DNA of 64,000 nucleotides from Chryseobacterium lactis. GTDB taxonomy: Bacteria > Bacteroidota > Bacteroidia > Flavobacteriales > Weeksellaceae. This document shows positions 25,989 through 35,432 of the stretch, piece by piece. The notes below the pieces were generated by a model. The model did no database searches and was not told where the DNA came from. It worked only from the letters and a program-made list of their open reading frames with translations. Position 1 is the first letter of the stretch. Each line of letters opens with the position of its first letter. A program made the position numbers and the translations under genes. The stretch covers positions 4,526,001 through 4,590,000 of the forward strand of contig NZ_CP033924.1 of NCBI RefSeq assembly GCF_003815875.1. The letters are read 5' to 3'.

Positions 25989-27157
25989 TAGACTATAAAG
26001 AACTTACTACTCTCGCCGAAACTGAAGTAATAACAATTTTCGAATCCAATCTGCATCCTGAGCTTATCTATCATAATCTTCAGCATACTATTTCTGTGGT
26101 AACCGCTGCGGAAATAATGGCGACTCATTACCAATATGAAGAAAGATCAAAGGCGCTTCTGTTGACAGCAGCCTGGTTTCATGATATAGGTTATTTAAAA
26201 ACAAAAGGTGAAAACCATGAAATAATAAGCGCAGAAATCGCTGAGGAGTTTTTAAAGAAGAATGATGCTCCCGATGATGATATACAGTACGTGAAAAGAT
26301 GCATCCTGTCCACAAAAATTCCACAAAACCCACAATCTGAGGAAGAAAAAATAGTATGCGATGCCGATTTATCTCACTTTTCCTTATCTGATTTTCTCGA
26401 ATATAATAACAGACTTTGGAAGGAAAGAGAAAAAATATTGGAAAAAAATATTCCTCAGGAAGAATGGATGACCGATACCCTGAGTTTTATGTCCTCCCAT
26501 TCTTATTTTACAACCTATGCAGATTCTAACTACACCAATGGAAAACAAAGCAACATTAACATTATCAAAGAGATATTAAATAAAAATAAACAGGAAAATC
26601 CTTTAGCCTTAAAAAAAGAAAAGGTTGAAAAGCCTAGTAAAGGCATTGAAACCATGTTCCGGATCGCTTCGGGAAACAATCAGAGAATGGCAGATATGGC
26701 AGATAAAAAAGCCCATATTTTGATCACAGTCAATTCTATTATTATGTCCATTGTTTTCAGTCAGCTATTAAAAAAACTGGAAGTTCACTCCTATTTAAAT
26801 ATCCCGATTTACATCCTGTTATCTATAAATCTTATTTCAATGTTTTTTTCGCTTCTGGCCACCCGTCCCAACCTTTCTCCGGGAAAGTTCAGTCAAAAAG
26901 ACCTGGAAGAAAAAAAGGTAAATCTTATATTTTTTGGAAACTATTACCGGATGCCTTTTGACAATTATTACCAGGGAATGAAAATCGTAATGGGAGATCA
27001 TGATTATTTATATCAAACATTAACTAAAGATGTTTATGCACAGGGAATAGTTTTAAGCAAGAAGTACAAACTTTTGCGGATTTCTTACAGCGTGTTCATG
27101 TTTGGAATTGTTATATCCGCCCTCAGTTTCGTTATTGCCACTGTTCTTTTAGGTTAA
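25985..27157 (+). CDS. HD-domain protein with Pycsar-effector-type membrane domain (HD-PycTM)
   Basis: This 390 aa fusion has two parts. Residues 1-195 form an HD-superfamily phosphohydrolase with His34, His66-Asp67 (WFHDIGYL) and Asp126 (CDADLSHF), all metal ligands intact. Residues 215-390 match the PycTM (DUF5706) membrane domain: FRIASGNNQRMADMADKKA leads into three or four TM helices (ILITVNSIIMSIVF, PIYILLSINLISMFFSLLA, VFMFGIVISALSFVIATVLL). PycTM proteins are the membrane-disrupting effectors of Pycsar anti-phage systems, activated by cCMP/cUMP. Here the HD domain may degrade or sense a nucleotide signal. No pyrimidine cyclase is adjacent, so a defence role is unproven. Confidence 0.85.
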   Translation: MIDYKELTTLAETEVITIFESNLHPELIYHNLQHTISVVTAAEIMATHYQYEERSKALLLTAAWFHDIGYLKTKGENHEIISAEIAEEFLKKNDAPDDDIQYVKRCILSTKIPQNPQSEEEKIVCDADLSHFSLSDFLEYNNRLWKEREKILEKNIPQEEWMTDTLSFMSSHSYFTTYADSNYTNGKQSNINIIKEILNKNKQENPLALKKEKVEKPSKGIETMFRIASGNNQRMADMADKKAHILITVNSIIMSIVFSQLLKKLEVHSYLNIPIYILLSINLISMFFSLLATRPNLSPGKFSQKDLEEKKVNLIFFGNYYRMPFDNYYQGMKIVMGDHDYLYQTLTKDVYAQGIVLSKKYKLLRISYSVFMFGIVISALSFVIATVLLG

Positions 27158-27224
27158 TTACAGCCAGTCAGACAGATAATTCTGTCCGAAAAGAAGACCA
27201 CAACCTCTTTAAACAAGTAAAATT

Positions 27225-30200
27225 ATGCAGTTCAATATTAAAAATACAGTCCCCGTTTCCATTAAAATTTCTCTTCTTGGAATCATTCTTCAATCCTGTG
27301 CAACCTATGATGTACAAAAAAGTAAATCGCTGGCCGAACTTCCGCTTCAGGACTCTGCTAACATTGCGCACCAATTCCTGCTTATTGGCAATTTAGGAGG
27401 CGCAGACCGTCATAGCAGTCAAAAAACGTTACAAAAACTACAAAACAGATTAAACAATGCTTCAGCTAAATCTACTCTCCTTTTCCTGGGTGACAATCTC
27501 TATTCACAAGGCATGTCCGGGGAAAACAACAAAGAAAGTAAACAAGCGCAATCAATTGTTGAAAATAAATTGAAAATCACTAAAAACTATAAAGGGAATA
27601 CCGTTGTTATTCCCGGTAATCATGACTGGCAGTATGGACTTAAAGGGATGAAAAATCAGGAAAAAGCAGTTTCTCAATACCTGAATACAAAAAAAGCATT
27701 CCTCCCTAAAAATGGCTGCCCTATCGATAAATTAAAACTCGAAAATAATATAACCCTGATCACTGTTGACAGTCAATGGTTTCTGGAAAATTGGGAAAAC
27801 GATTCAAAAATCAATGCTGATTGCGATATTAAGTCCCGCGAAGATTTTTTCAAAGAATTTGAAGGTTTGATTAATAAAAATCAGAACAATCTTATCGTAG
27901 TCGCATTACATCATCCACTTATCAGCAAGGGAATCCATGCAGGTTATTTTTCTTGGAAAGACCAGCTTTTTCCTCTTGGAAATCAGGTTCCTCTGCCAGG
28001 AATCGGTACGTTGATCAACGCCTTCCGTTCTACATCAGGAATCAGTCCACAAGATATGAATAATGCTCATTACATTGCGCTGACAAGCCGCCTGAAATCA
28101 ATTGTACAAAATAACGACAACGTCATTTTTGTATCCGGGCATGATCATAATCTTCAGTATCTGGAAGAAAAAAATGTACGGCAAATCATCAGTGGTGCCG
28201 GCTCTGAAAACGGAGCTGCCAAAATAGCCCACTCTCAGGGCTTTTCCTATGGTGGAAACGGTTATGCAGTTTTAAATATCAATCAGGACGGAAGTGCTAA
28301 TGTAGCCTATTACAGTACCCAAAATAATTCTGAAAGACTTTTGACGACTATTCAGGTATTAAAAAAAGTTCAACACCCCACTCCAACAAACAACACTTCC
28401 GAAAAATTTTCAAAAACCATCATGACTTCGGTATATCCTGAATCTTTAACAAAAAAATCCAGGTTCTACACGTGGCTGTGGGGAGAACATTATAGAAAAT
28501 ATTACAGCATTCCCATAGAGGCTAAAGTAGCAACATTAGACACTTTAAAAGGCGGAGTTACTCCCGTTCGTGCCGGAGGTGGACATCAATCCAACTCATT
28601 GCAACTGGTTGCCAAAAATGGACAGGAATATGCAATGAGAGGAGTAAAAAAAAGTGCTATACGATTCTTTAATGCTGTTGCATTTAAAAATTCAAGTCTG
28701 GGGGCAGATTTTGAAGGGACAGCTGCAGAAAGATTTCTATTGGATTTTTATACAACAGGGCATCCCTACACTCCTTTTGCCATTGAAAATATGGCGGAAA
28801 AAATAAACGTTCTTCACACCAATTCTCAACTCTATTACATTCCTAAACAAAATAAGCTTGGTGGTTTCAACTCCGAATATGGCAATGAACTTTATCAGAT
28901 TGAAGGAAAATTATCAGGAAGTAAGGAAGATCTGAAGCAGCTAAACGGAGCCAAAGCAACGATGAACACAATGGATATGATGGAAAACCTGCATAAATCC
29001 GAAAAATATTCCGTTGATCAGCAAAGTTATATCCGCGCCCGTATTTTCGATATGCTTTTGGGAGATTGGGACAGACATGAAGGACAGTGGCGTTGGGTTG
29101 AATATAAAGAAAACGATCGTTATGTCTATAAACCGATTCCCAAAGACCGTGATCAGGCCTTCAGCAAATATGATGGGGTTGTGTTTAAGTTTATTATGAT
29201 GGCTCCGGCATTACGCCATATGCAAACATTCAAACAGGATATACGAAATGTAAAATGGATGAACAGAGAGCCTTATCCACTGGATCTTGCATTTTTAAAG
29301 AACGCTACTGAGCAGGACTGGAAAAGAGAAGCAGCCTATATTCAGCAAAATTTATCGGACAAGGTGATTGATGAAGGTTTTCGCAATTTACCTCCTGAGG
29401 TACAGGATGAAACCATCAGGCTTATTCAGAAAAATCTTAAAATAAGACGCGATAAAATGGTGCAGTATGCCACAGAATATTACAAAGCATTACAAAAAAC
29501 AGTCGTCCTTACCGGAACCAATCATCAGGATCAGTTTGTGATTAAAAAAGAAAAAAATAAGATTAACATCACACAATACCGGGTAAAAAAAGAGGGTAAC
29601 GAGCTTGTTTTTCAACGGGAATATCCCAAAGATATGACAAAAGAAATCTGGGTGTACGGATTAGATGACAATGATACTTTTGATGTATCAGGAACGGAAA
29701 ATTCAGGGATAAAAGTAAGAATTATCGGTGGTGAAAATAATGATGTTTACAATATTGCCAATGGAAGAAATATTAAGCTTTATGATTTTAAATCCCAAAA
29801 GAACACTTATCAATTGGCAGGACATACCACAAAAAAGATAAGTGATGATTATGAAATCAACACCTATAATTATGCAAAGCCAACCTATGATTTTTTTGCA
29901 GGATATCCCAGTATAAGCTACAACCCGGATGAAGGAGCCAAAATCGGAGCTCACGTAGGATATACTCAAAACGGCTTCGAAAGAAATCCCTACTCTGCCA
30001 GACATACTTTACAAGCCAATTACCTGACTGCAACAGGCGGAGCAGAATTCATCTATGATGGCAGCTTCCCCAATGCAATCGGCAAATGGGCATTTAATCT
30101 AAATGCACGTTTTACCACTTCCAATTTTGCACAGAATTATTTTGGCTTTGGAAATGAAACCGTGAACAACCAGGATCAATTTGGCAAAGATTATAACAGG

Positions 30201-30932
30201 GTAAAAATGCAGCAGATTCAATTTACCCCCTCTCTATCCAGAAAAAGCTTTTTGGGTTTTGTACAATCGATACAGCTGAAGTATGAAGATTATAAACCGA
30301 AGTATACTCCGGAACGTTTTATTACACAATCCGGCCAGATCGATTCCCGCACATTTGATAGCCAGAAATTTTTGGGAGCCAAATATACATTCAGTTATGA
30401 CCACAGTGATTCTCCTTCTTTTCCTACTATGGGATTTGGATTTTCTCTCTCTGCTGCCTGGAAAACCAATCTGGAAGATACCAAACGTAATTTCATGACC
30501 TATGAAGGGTTGCTGAATATGGCTCATCGTATCGATAATAAGGGACATTTTGTATTTGCCACAAAAGTACAGGGAAGGTATATCAACAATCAACATTATG
30601 AATTTTTTCAGGGAGCCGAATTGGGAGGGAATAATGGGCTAAGATCTTTTAGAGATTACAGGTTTCTGGGGCGCTCGTCATTATTTCAAAATAGTGAAGT
30701 CCGCTGGAATTTCGGAAGGATAAAGAATGGAGTTGCTCCGGTGGACTTCGGAATACTGGGCGGATATGATTACGGACGTGTCTGGATGGATGGTGATGAT
30801 TCAAGAAAATGGCATCAGTCTGTTGGAGGAGGAATCTGGATGAGTGCTTTAGAAACCCTTTCAATAAGAGCTACTTATTTCACCGGAAGTGAAGGAGGCC
30901 GATTCTCCGCCGGAGCGGGATTTTGGTTTTAA
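27225..30932 (+). CDS. Metallophosphoesterase lipoprotein fused to an outer-membrane beta-barrel
   Basis: This 1235 aa lipoprotein has a lipobox Cys near residue 25 (LQSCATYD). Residues 48-370 are a calcineurin-like phosphoesterase with GDNLYSQG (89-96), PGNHDW (130-135), ALHHP and SGHDHN metal motifs. The central region (about 420-750) has the conserved LGDWDRHEGQWRW and IPKDRDQAFSKYDG blocks, whose function I cannot name. The final ~380 residues form an Omp85/surface-antigen-like barrel (ISYNPDEGAKIGAHVGYTQ ... FSAGAGFWF). The architecture recurs in Flavobacteriia. Phosphate scavenging or lipid remodelling at the outer membrane is plausible but unproven. The following hydrolase gene starts 30 bp downstream. 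Confidence 0.82.
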   Translation: MQFNIKNTVPVSIKISLLGIILQSCATYDVQKSKSLAELPLQDSANIAHQFLLIGNLGGADRHSSQKTLQKLQNRLNNASAKSTLLFLGDNLYSQGMSGENNKESKQAQSIVENKLKITKNYKGNTVVIPGNHDWQYGLKGMKNQEKAVSQYLNTKKAFLPKNGCPIDKLKLENNITLITVDSQWFLENWENDSKINADCDIKSREDFFKEFEGLINKNQNNLIVVALHHPLISKGIHAGYFSWKDQLFPLGNQVPLPGIGTLINAFRSTSGISPQDMNNAHYIALTSRLKSIVQNNDNVIFVSGHDHNLQYLEEKNVRQIISGAGSENGAAKIAHSQGFSYGGNGYAVLNINQDGSANVAYYSTQNNSERLLTTIQVLKKVQHPTPTNNTSEKFSKTIMTSVYPESLTKKSRFYTWLWGEHYRKYYSIPIEAKVATLDTLKGGVTPVRAGGGHQSNSLQLVAKNGQEYAMRGVKKSAIRFFNAVAFKNSSLGADFEGTAAERFLLDFYTTGHPYTPFAIENMAEKINVLHTNSQLYYIPKQNKLGGFNSEYGNELYQIEGKLSGSKEDLKQLNGAKATMNTMDMMENLHKSEKYSVDQQSYIRARIFDMLLGDWDRHEGQWRWVEYKENDRYVYKPIPKDRDQAFSKYDGVVFKFIMMAPALRHMQTFKQDIRNVKWMNREPYPLDLAFLKNATEQDWKREAAYIQQNLSDKVIDEGFRNLPPEVQDETIRLIQKNLKIRRDKMVQYATEYYKALQKTVVLTGTNHQDQFVIKKEKNKINITQYRVKKEGNELVFQREYPKDMTKEIWVYGLDDNDTFDVSGTENSGIKVRIIGGENNDVYNIANGRNIKLYDFKSQKNTYQLAGHTTKKISDDYEINTYNYAKPTYDFFAGYPSISYNPDEGAKIGAHVGYTQNGFERNPYSARHTLQANYLTATGGAEFIYDGSFPNAIGKWAFNLNARFTTSNFAQNYFGFGNETVNNQDQFGKDYNRVKMQQIQFTPSLSRKSFLGFVQSIQLKYEDYKPKYTPERFITQSGQIDSRTFDSQKFLGAKYTFSYDHSDSPSFPTMGFGFSLSAAWKTNLEDTKRNFMTYEGLLNMAHRIDNKGHFVFATKVQGRYINNQHYEFFQGAELGGNNGLRSFRDYRFLGRSSLFQNSEVRWNFGRIKNGVAPVDFGILGGYDYGRVWMDGDDSRKWHQSVGGGIWMSALETLSIRATYFTGSEGGRFSAGAGFWF

Positions 30933-30961
30933 AATATCATAAAAAAATAAAATTTAAAAAG

Positions 30962-31918
30962 ATGAAAGAAACTTCAAATTACTTACAGAAAAGTGTAGAC
31001 AGCAAACCTCATGAATTGTACTACACCCTCTATCAACCTGAAACAGCAACTGTAAAAGCAACCATACTCATTCTTCATGGGATGCAGGAGCACAGTGGTC
31101 GTTATGCAGATTTCGCAAAATATCTGGCTCATCAGGGTTTCGCCGTGCTTACCTATGACCATTTGGGACACGGAAAAACAGCAAAAACCAAAGAAGAAAT
31201 GGGATTCTTCGCATTGAATAATCCGGAAAAACAATTGATTACCACCGCTAAAAATATGGCTTCCCTTTTAGAAAAAAACTACCCGGAAGTTCCTCATTTT
31301 ATCATAGGCCATTCTATGGGATCCTTCATTACCAGAGCCTTATTAAAAAAGCAGTCATCCCGTTTCAGAGGTGCTGTACTTATAGGAACCGGAGGTCAAA
31401 ATCAGTTTATCAGACCCGCAAAAGGATTAATGTCTTTTCTCACTTCAATATCCCCGTATACGCGAAGTGAGCTTATCACCGACATATTCGGTAAAGTAAG
31501 CAACAGCCGTTTCAAAAGTGAAGATTATGATGGTATCAACTGGCTAAGTGTGGATAAACAAAACAGAAAAACCTTTATGAATGACGAGCTGTGTGGAGTT
31601 CCTTTTACCAACAACGGATTCTATACTCTTTTTTCACTCATGGAAATTGCTACGGCAAAAGACTGGTCAAAATCGATTTCCATAGACTTTCCATTGATGT
31701 TTGTGAGTGGTGCGGATGATCCTGTGGGTGATTTTGGTAAAGGGGTACAAGATACTGTTGAAAAATTACAAACCGACGGCTTTAAGAATATACAAATAAA
31801 CCTTTATCAGGGAATGCGGCATGAAATTTTAAATGAGAATATCAAAGATCAGGTCTATGATGATATTTTAATATGGCTTGATCTCATACTGGGTAATTCA
31901 GAATCCCAGAAATCATAG
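30962..31918 (+). CDS. Alpha/beta hydrolase, monoacylglycerol-lipase-like
   Basis: This 318 aa serine hydrolase belongs to the S33/monoglyceride-lipase type. The oxyanion motif is ILHGMQEHSGRY, the nucleophile is Ser118 in GHSMGS, the acid is Asp253 in SGADDPVGD, and the base is His287 in GMRHEILNE, so the triad is complete. It has no signal peptide, so it is cytoplasmic. The ATG at 30962 fits the family start; an upstream in-frame start would overlap the barrel gene. It follows the metallophosphoesterase gene closely and may process lipids released at the outer membrane. A degenerate paralogue lies next to it. Confidence 0.9.
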   Translation: MKETSNYLQKSVDSKPHELYYTLYQPETATVKATILILHGMQEHSGRYADFAKYLAHQGFAVLTYDHLGHGKTAKTKEEMGFFALNNPEKQLITTAKNMASLLEKNYPEVPHFIIGHSMGSFITRALLKKQSSRFRGAVLIGTGGQNQFIRPAKGLMSFLTSISPYTRSELITDIFGKVSNSRFKSEDYDGINWLSVDKQNRKTFMNDELCGVPFTNNGFYTLFSLMEIATAKDWSKSISIDFPLMFVSGADDPVGDFGKGVQDTVEKLQTDGFKNIQINLYQGMRHEILNENIKDQVYDDILIWLDLILGNSESQKS

Positions 31919-32109
31919 CTATTGAACCTTCTGCTTTAAATAATGGAATATTATTTATTCAAATTATTTAATGATTACAAATTTTTAGATTCTTCATAAC
32001 CATACGATTTTCAAACTGTTATGACATTAGTCTGTCGATGAGAATATCCAAATATTTCAAGGTTATTCTCATTGACGGCTAATTAATAAGCATTGATAAA
32101 AACTAAAAT

Positions 32110-33054
32110 ATGATTAAAGAAAATTCAGCTTACCTACAAAGCAACAGTATCGAGAATATCATCACCCATGAAATATATTATACTGTATTTCAACCTGAAA
32201 TGCCTATAAAAGCAAGCATCATCATTCTTCACGGCTTGCAGGAACATAGCGGACGTTACACAGGATTTGCCAGACATCTTGCTTCTCAAGGTTTTGCAGT
32301 GCTTACCTATGATCATTTAGGGCATGGAAAAACAGCAAAAAGCAAAGAACAACTAGGCTTTTTTATGCTAAAAAATGCAAAAGAACAACTGATTTATGAT
32401 GCCAAATTAATGGCTGAATTGATGGACAATTCTTTTCCCGATGCGCCTATCTTTATCATAGGTCATTCTATGGGATCCTTTATTACCAGATGCCTGCTCC
32501 GGCAATCATCCATCCATTTTAATGGTGCGGTTATTATAGGAACAGAAAATAAACCTGCAGGTACCAGCGTTATCACTGGCATTCTTTATTTTCTTGATGT
32601 AATTGCTCCCCGTCACAGAAGTCAATTGATCAACAATCTATTCAGGAAGCTGAACAATGGTTATTTTAAAAATAAATCAGGAAATCATCCTTTCAACCAA
32701 CCTGATCAGAAAGTATCTTTACGAAATAGATTACGTGATTCATCCTTTACCAACAACGTATTTTACACTCTTTTTTCATTGATAGAAACTGCTACTGAAA
32801 AGCGTTGGACAAGAAGTATTTCCAGACAATTTCCCTTTCTTTTTATCAACACCAATCCTGCCGAAAATCTTAATAAAAGACTACAATCTACGGTTGAATT
32901 TTTAAAAAATGATGGATTTAAAAATGTAGAATTGGCCGTACATTCTGATATTCAGGATAAAGTCCCGAATAAGACCATCAACAAACAATTTTTTGAAAAT
33001 ATTTCTTCATGGCTTAATAAAGTGTTTGAAGAAATGCCCATTGAAAATTTTTAA
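32110..33054 (+). CDS. Degenerate alpha/beta hydrolase paralogue
   Basis: This 314 aa protein is a clear duplicate of the preceding hydrolase. ILHGLQEHSGRY, AVLTYDHLGHGKTAKSKE and the nucleophile motif GHSMGS (Ser120) are retained. The C-terminal catalytic parts have changed. The segment equivalent to SGADDPVGD reads INTNPAENL, so the acid is missing. The segment equivalent to GMRHEILNE reads HSDIQDKVP, so the base is missing or displaced. The reading frame is intact with an ATG start, which favours a pseudoenzyme or a substrate-binding role over simple decay. A 191 bp gap separates it from copy 1, so it may have its own promoter. Confidence 0.82.
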   Translation: MIKENSAYLQSNSIENIITHEIYYTVFQPEMPIKASIIILHGLQEHSGRYTGFARHLASQGFAVLTYDHLGHGKTAKSKEQLGFFMLKNAKEQLIYDAKLMAELMDNSFPDAPIFIIGHSMGSFITRCLLRQSSIHFNGAVIIGTENKPAGTSVITGILYFLDVIAPRHRSQLINNLFRKLNNGYFKNKSGNHPFNQPDQKVSLRNRLRDSSFTNNVFYTLFSLIETATEKRWTRSISRQFPFLFINTNPAENLNKRLQSTVEFLKNDGFKNVELAVHSDIQDKVPNKTINKQFFENISSWLNKVFEEMPIENF

Positions 33055-33108
33055 TAATCAATACTACAAACAACACTTTATTGAAACAAAACGACTCTTA
33101 CAACATCA

Positions 33109-33459
33109 TCAAAGACTTTCCAGATATCTTTTCAAAATGATAGGATGGCAATGCTCTTCATCTTTTGCCGCATACAGCAGTGTAATTTTTTCCTGATCTT
33201 TATGTTGTTCTAAAAAGTCTTTTCCCAGGTTACTTTCATGAAGTTCCTGTACATATTTTTCAGAGAAATCTTTCCACAATTCAGGCTCGTGATGAAACCA
33301 TTTTCTAAGATCTGAAGAGGGTGCCAGATCTTTATTCCATTCATCGAGATGAGCCTCTTCTTTAGACAGCCCCTGAGGCCATAAACGGTCTACCAAAATA
33401 CGGCATCCATCTTTTGGAGAAGGAGTTTCATACACTCTTTTTAACGCAATTTCAGACAT
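33109..33459 (-). CDS. DUF488 family protein
   Basis: This 116 aa protein of the DUF488 (YeaO-like) family has the conserved block KDGCRILVDRLWPQGLSKE, then WNKDLAPSSDLRKWF and a C-terminal LLYAAKDEEHCHPIIL. Its biochemical function is unknown. The ATG at 33459 (MSEIALKRVYETP) matches typical family starts better than the longer in-frame alternative. It is convergent with the degenerate hydrolase and has no operon partners. Confidence 0.88.
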   Translation of the reverse strand: MSEIALKRVYETPSPKDGCRILVDRLWPQGLSKEEAHLDEWNKDLAPSSDLRKWFHHEPELWKDFSEKYVQELHESNLGKDFLEQHKDQEKITLLYAAKDEEHCHPIILKRYLESL

Positions 33460-33527
33460 TGTGAAGACTTTTAATACACTAATACAAAGCAAAATTTGTT
33501 CCTGTTACAAGATTAAAGTGTCTAAAA

Positions 33528-33555
33528 AAATGGCAACTCTTATAAGCTGCCATTT
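33528..33555 (-). terminator. Terminator downstream of the sphingomyelinase-like gene
   Basis: AAATGGCA and TGCCATTT arms are followed by seven T residues on the minus strand, 27 bp beyond the stop codon of the leftward gene. This is a good intrinsic terminator. Confidence 0.75.
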
Positions 33556-33581
33556 GTATATTATTCCATTTTGTATTACTT

Positions 33582-35159
33582 CTAGAACGGTTGTGGACTT
33601 GTATTATTCATTTTTACTTCAAATTGTACGTCAGAGCTCACGCTGGTTCCATTAAGATACACCCAGTCTGTTCCTGATTTATTATATACCTGAAGATAGT
33701 ACGTATTGCCCACTGCCGTTTTATCCTTGAAAGCAACAATATCTCCATCCTCCACACTCGCAGACTGATTTCCTGCTTTTTTCTTTACTATTTGAAGAGT
33801 AAGAGTTTTTAAAGATTTACCCTGTTTTGGGAAGAAATAATAACTTCCGCTGCTCACAGATTCCCAGTACCAGAAATTATTAATCCGTTCACTGCTTTCC
33901 ACTCTTACCAAGCCTTCTTTTAAATCAAAATAATTATCAGAAGCTCCCGTATTGATGATATTAAACCAGGTTTTTTCATCCGGCTGAGTGGAAGAAACAG
34001 TTAACCAGTCATCAGTTTTAGAAAGGTTCATATTGATGTATTTTCCGGTAGATACAGATTTCAATGAAATACGGTCATGCTTTCTGAATTTTAAACTTTT
34101 TGTGGGAGTGTTCTGATCCGGATATATATTTCCTTCCACCGGATAATGATCGGAATAATCTGCCCAATAATAGGGATCACCGGTCAAATTGGTATAATTC
34201 ATCAACGTTGAAGATACAGGATCAAATGCTACATTCTGCCACAAAGCAGGCACAAGATGAGCCTTGGAAACAAAAATATAATCAAGATATTCTCGTTGAT
34301 TAGCCGGGTAAGGATAATGGTAAGAAGCCATTGTATTCGTTTTTGTGTCCCATGTTGATGATAAACCCTTGTAAACAGGAGCATTTACATTAAGCGTTTG
34401 CAGCATTTTAGGATATTCCGGGCTATCTTTGATAATGTTGAAATCTCCTCCATACACCACCATTTCATCAGCCGGAATATTAAGTTTGTCAATATAAGAT
34501 TTCATAATACCCAATTGTTGCGCACGGATTTCTACTTCTTTTCCTTTACATCCGGGCTGCGTAGACTGTGTGTGAACTGAGATCAAATGGATTCGTTTTC
34601 CATCTTTAATGATTCTGACATAGGCGAAACCTTTTAAAGAAAGCGCATCAAAATCACATCCAGCCGGAAATATATATTGATCCGTTCTTTCTATGGGATA
34701 TTTACTCGCAATCATAACGCCTCCATTTTCCAGTCCACCGGAACTTATTTCACGCCAGTCTCCAAAAGTATTATTCCAGCCATTTTTCGTTTGTCCCAAC
34801 ACCGGAGTCTGATACGGAAAAGTAGGAAGAAGCTTTTGACGAAGCTTATTGGCTGCAGCATTATCGAAACATTCCTGAAGCAGAAGAACATCATAATTCT
34901 TCAAAAAAGAGGCCTCTCCCAACTTCTCTGCCCTGGCCTGCTGCGACCATTGAGTAGTAGAAGAAACACTGATATCCCTTAATAAAAATGTATTATAGGT
35001 AAGTACTTTTATACCCGCACCAGGAGCTATTTTCGCCATTTGTTGAGGATAACTTTCTTTTTCATTGGCAGAGGAAAGATCCTGATCTGATGTGCATGAT
35101 ACAAGAGCAAGGCAAAACACCGGTAAGAACCGGGATAAGAAGCGATACATGTAATTCAT
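33582..35159 (-). CDS. Sphingomyelinase-like secreted phosphodiesterase
   Basis: This 525 aa exported lipoprotein has lipobox LVSCTSD at about residue 22. Residues 50-350 belong to the endonuclease/exonuclease/phosphatase superfamily. VLTYNTFLLRD, LLLQECFD (metal-binding Glu), VYGGDFNII and ADYSDHYPVEG (catalytic His) follow the neutral sphingomyelinase order. A C-terminal domain of ~150 aa is beta-rich and trefoil-like (HDRISLKSVSTGKYINMNLS), with a possible carbohydrate- or membrane-binding role. Predicted activity is hydrolysis of sphingomyelin or a related phospholipid. It is monocistronic and ends at the hairpin at 33528-33555. Confidence 0.86.
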   Translation of the reverse strand: MNYMYRFLSRFLPVFCLALVSCTSDQDLSSANEKESYPQQMAKIAPGAGIKVLTYNTFLLRDISVSSTTQWSQQARAEKLGEASFLKNYDVLLLQECFDNAAANKLRQKLLPTFPYQTPVLGQTKNGWNNTFGDWREISSGGLENGGVMIASKYPIERTDQYIFPAGCDFDALSLKGFAYVRIIKDGKRIHLISVHTQSTQPGCKGKEVEIRAQQLGIMKSYIDKLNIPADEMVVYGGDFNIIKDSPEYPKMLQTLNVNAPVYKGLSSTWDTKTNTMASYHYPYPANQREYLDYIFVSKAHLVPALWQNVAFDPVSSTLMNYTNLTGDPYYWADYSDHYPVEGNIYPDQNTPTKSLKFRKHDRISLKSVSTGKYINMNLSKTDDWLTVSSTQPDEKTWFNIINTGASDNYFDLKEGLVRVESSERINNFWYWESVSSGSYYFFPKQGKSLKTLTLQIVKKKAGNQSASVEDGDIVAFKDKTAVGNTYYLQVYNKSGTDWVYLNGTSVSSDVQFEVKMNNTSPQPF

Positions 35160-35326
35160 AAGTGCTTTTTAGTTTAAAAATTTTTCACTAAACTATGAAT
35201 TAGACATTTCACCAAAATGAATCTAACGTTATCTATTTTTGAATTTTATGTAACCTCTATTCTTTGCTTTGCCTCGGTCATCTTTTGAAGTGCTATGAGA
35301 GTGGACATCCTAAATAATTTATGATT

Positions 35327-35363
35327 AATTAGTTTTAATTAAAACTAATTTTACGTACATTTG
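35327..35363 (+). promoter_or_regulatory. marR-usp promoter with perfect 24 bp palindrome
   Basis: A perfect palindrome occupies 35327-35350 (half-site AATTAGTTTTAA). It is followed by the -7 box TACATTTG at 35356-35363. The palindrome covers the -33 region and stands about 70 bp before the MarR start, so it is the likely MarR autoregulatory operator. Confidence 0.7.
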
Positions 35364-35432
35364 TTAGGAAGAGCAATGCCATTAGATTTCATTAAGTCTA
35401 TCGCTTTGAGTTGAATTATTATACCATTAAGC

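Noticed and set aside
23664..27157. A complete Pycsar anti-phage operon
   Set aside because: The PycTM domain is present but no pyrimidine cyclase signature is visible in the adjacent protein, so I do not claim a defence system.
33517..33524. AGTGTCTA, a half-site of the TetR operator
   Set aside because: There is no second half, no promoter and no RNA unit beside it; it lies in a terminator region and is probably chance.
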